This document shows positions 27,755 to 30,002 of a DNA stretch of 30,002 bases, piece by piece (the first letter of the stretch is position 1; each line of letters starts with the position of its first letter). The notes under the pieces were generated by a model. The model made no database searches and was not told the DNA's origin. It saw nothing but the letters and a program-made list of their open reading frames with translations. Position numbers and translations under genes: made by a program. The stretch comes from Chara braunii (lineage: Eukaryota; Streptophyta; Charophyceae; Charales; Characeae), in assembly GCA_003427395.1 (NCBI GenBank), contig BFEA01000167.1, positions 2,200,445 through 2,230,446 of the forward strand. The letters run 5' to 3'.

Positions 27755-28857
27755 TGTGAGGAACAAGCCCTCAAAGGGCCCTATCGGACATCACATTGTT
27801 CTGGGCTAAGGCCCCCAGCAAGCCAAGTGCCCGCCCTAAGTGAAGGTGGGCCTGAATATTCGTCAAAGGCAAAATTCGACATTTCCATATGTGGGTATTC
27901 AGGCTCTCACAGCACGCAAGTTGGTTGGGAAGACGCGTGAGCCTCATATTGCTGCGTCATACAGTTGGCCCAGGCCTTGATAGTTGCGCCTGGGCACACT
28001 TACACAAAGCAGGACATACATATTGGGAAACAGGCCTTCGGTCTTTGCAAAAAGCAGTAGTGCCAACGCACCTGCTTGGGAGCACTGCACAGATGCAGCA
28101 AACAGTCCAAGTCCGGAGACTCAGGCCGTGCCTAACTGCAAAGGGCCCAGACCCTCAACTGTAGTCTCGAGCCTGGGCGCAGGGTCTGGGACCCAACCGA
28201 AAGCTACTGGAAGCTTCCAGCCAGGCCACACACAGCATCCAGGAAGCTGCCACTTCCACAAAAGGAATGAGGCAGCCCAGACCAGGCATGCTGGCTAGTG
28301 CAGGCAATGCGGAAGTGTTGCTGCGCTCTCGCTGGATGCTGCGCTGCTGCCAAGGGCGCTGACGGGGCGCAAGAGGTGTAGTGGGGCGTTGCAGGGCAGC
28401 GGGGCGCAGGCAGCCATAGCCGGGCTGCTGGGCGCCAGGGGTTACAGCGGATGATCAGGTGGTCTTCAGGGAAGGAGGCGCTGTGTGGGGTAATCAAGGT
28501 CTGTTTGAGGGTGACGAGATACGTACCTAGTACATGAAGAGAGGTCGGCGATGGTGTTGGCAGTCATGTACATTAGTCTTCGTGTGTCAAAGTGATCCTG
28601 TTGCGTGAACCAGTTGTAGGTAGGATAGTCGGGTAGAGTAGGCTGGGCTATGAGCGCCAGACAGAGCAGAGCGACTTTGGATACTGTGTTGGTGCGGCCT
28701 ACGGGCTTGAACATTGGCTCATTACTTCATTGTATTGCTCTATATGGATGGTTTTCTCGATGCATTTCTACTCTCTGCTTGGGACACGACTACTTGGACA
28801 ACTGTGTGATTTTGCAATTTGGTTTTATGTATGTACCTCACACACATATTCCTTGCA
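27755..28857 (+). repeat. 3' LTR of retrotransposon 2
   Basis: This 1,103-bp copy of the LTR at 19818 has the same TG...CA termini and is followed by AAGT. It differs at about 50 positions by my eye count, mainly C/T and G/A. The CTGGAAGCTTCCAG palindrome is retained. Confidence 0.92.
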
Positions 28858-28861
28858 AAGT

Positions 28862-29111
28862 TGTCGTTCCGTGAGAAATCAATAGTCGTCGAGCTGGCTA
28901 AAAAATAAGAGCTAGCTCAACGGAAGGGCGCTCGGGTAGGGGGCATTCTATTTGAGAAAAAGGCATTTTACGGTGGTTTCTAATAATAAAATAAACAAGA
29001 AAAGGAAATTAAATTTTCTTTCCTTGAATCCACCGCGGGATTCACAGCGACATCTAGCATCTTAGAGGTCGCGCCCTATCACATGTGATTGAATGTTCAA
29101 CGTTGGGTTTC
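28862..29111. repeat. Interior of the inverted-repeat host, right side
   Basis: GAGCTAGCTCAACGG (28909-28923) is identical to 19399-19413 in the left arm. The remaining DNA is AT-rich with no coding region. GTTGGGTTTCCTCAAC near 29102-29117 is a small hairpin at the inner edge of block B. Confidence 0.5.
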
Positions 29112-29192
29112 CTCAACGCTGCTAGTGGGACATGGCCCCTGAGGTGGGCACCAAGGTACCTGTGACGAAAAGCAATATATATATCGTCAGCA

Positions 29193-29223
<31 letters not shown>

Positions 29224-29445
29224 ACAGCCCCTCGTTTGTTGTCCTCTTCTCTCTCTCTGCCTACGGTTTACCGGGCAGTTCTGTTTGTGACGATATATAT
29301 ATATATATGATGATATATATATTCCCAATTTTAAGAGAATTCCCGCTAAGATAACAGATCCAGCGGTGGGTTACAGCCCCTCGTTTGTTGTCCTCTTCTC
29401 CCTCTCTGCCTACGGTTTACCGGGCAGTTCTATTTGACGATATAT
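29112..29445 (-). repeat. Right arm of the large inverted repeat, block A duplicated, with (TA)n
   Basis: Block B (29112-29141) and block A (29222-29298) are reverse complements of the left arm at 19165-19396. A second copy of block A lies at 29372-29445 in the same orientation as the first, so the arm's end is tandemly duplicated by about 150 bp. TA dinucleotide tracts (29165-29220, 29293-29325 and 29438-29481) separate and follow the copies. Confidence 0.65.
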
Positions 29446-29547
29446 ATATATATATTTGACGATATATATATATATATATATACCTCGAATTTTTCATGCT
29501 ATAGTTTTTACTGGTATAGCTTCCTCTACCCCAGCCCGACACTCGCA

Positions 29548-30002
29548 TCCTATGTTCCGACATCTTGCCGAATCCACCCCCCTTTCATCCCTTTCTGTGC
29601 TTGGCCGCAGACGGCTGCGTTCCTCCTCGCCACCCCCATCTCCTCCACGGTCTCGTTTGAGAACCGATTCTCCGGTTTCTATTATTCCCATTGTTCCGCC
29701 TTCATTGCCAGTGACATGTTCTGTTAGAAACATCGCCACTCCTCTTATTGTGTATCATCGTCGATGACATGCACAACATCGCCACTTGGCCAGGGATCAG
29801 CGGCCTGCTTCTTTGTCTACCCCAATTCTCTCTGTGCCTCCTCCACGGGTTGTTGCGGTTCCGTTGTCCCAAACAGATACATCCGCTCCTATGCCTCCTG
29901 CAGACAGTCCAGCTGCTTGCACACAGCCACAGCACCATGTTTTATGCCCTTCCATGTTCATTTGTCCCCCAGCTGTGCAACAGGATATGGTCCCTGCCCA
30001 GA
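29548..30002 (+). pseudogene. Pro/Ser-rich interrupted ORF, partial at window end
   Basis: After the TA tract, one frame stays open to the window end except for TGA at 29765-29767. It contains MFRHLAESTPLSSLSVLGRR, then a Pro/Ser/Arg stretch. After the TGA, HLARDQRPASLSTPILSVPP and a Pro/Thr/Cys/Gln-rich part follow in the same phase to the last base. Mixed codons on both sides of the single stop suggest a decayed coding sequence rather than chance. I recognise no domain. It could be the low-complexity start of another retroelement protein or a host gene. Confidence 0.3.

Larger units (their letters stand above)
19818..28857 (+). mobile_element. Retrotransposon 2: degenerate Ty3/gypsy element, about 9.0 kb
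   Basis: Two 1,103-bp LTRs (TGTGAGGAAC...CCTTGCA) are bordered by AAGT (19814-19817 and 28858-28861), or AAAGT if the final LTR A is shared. A primer-site remnant follows the left LTR and a polypurine tract precedes the right one. The internal order gag, protease, RT, RNase H, integrase, chromodomain-like tail is Ty3/gypsy. At least five in-frame stops and about six frame changes, plus mutated protease and RT active sites, mark it as dead. About 50 LTR differences by eye (4-5 percent) suggest an age similar to retrotransposon 1. Confidence 0.93.

Overview
The window looks like a repeat-rich, intergenic stretch of a green-plant nuclear genome. The evidence is two Ty3/gypsy chromovirus-type LTR retrotransposons, one with a primer-binding site complementary to initiator-methionine tRNA (TGGTATCAGAGC), plus telo-box-like TTTAGGG motifs and many microsatellites. 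A streptophyte alga, bryophyte or other non-flowering plant is plausible, but the sequence alone does not settle it. No intact host gene is visible. The best host-coding hints are a 54-codon ATG-initiated exon-like ORF near 2.6 kb and a Pro/Ser-rich, once-interrupted ORF running off the right edge.

Layout. 1-3111: AT-rich DNA with a diverged tandem repeat, a palindromic GC island, a 43-bp-arm inverted repeat, and a 1.4-kb cluster of tRNA-like/SINE-like units and hairpins. 3112-14150: a small inverted-repeat element (19-bp TIR, 5-bp duplication CCAAG) split by retrotransposon 1 (3226-13914; 345-bp LTRs; TSD ATTGC). Element 1 carries a 2.2-kb leader, then gag, protease, RT, RNase H, integrase and a classical chromodomain, interrupted by nonsense and frameshift mutations. 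14151-19164: non-coding DNA with several degenerate tandem-repeat arrays, microsatellites, a purine-only tract and one TATA-like site. 19165-29445: a second, larger inverted-repeat structure split by retrotransposon 2 (19818-28857; 1,103-bp LTRs; TSD AAGT). Its gag-pol is more decayed, with mutated protease and RT catalytic motifs. 29446-30002: TA microsatellite, then the Pro/Ser-rich ORF.

The two elements are unrelated at nucleotide level. Their LTR pairs differ by a similar amount (about 15/345 and about 50/1,103 by eye, 4-5 percent), so they probably inserted in the same period. Both landed inside inverted-repeat elements, and both carry a 13-14 nt tandem duplication at the same place in RNase H. 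Two of the four N positions sit between exact direct duplications (74 and 95 nt) and look like unmerged contig overlaps rather than biology.

The most unusual points are: a roughly 59-residue proline-rich insertion inside the RNase H domain of element 1; a possible -1 frameshift site (C8 run) between its gag and pol; a chain of near-perfect hairpins in its leader; the tRNA-like hairpin cluster at 1.4-2.9 kb; and the two nested inverted-repeat hosts.
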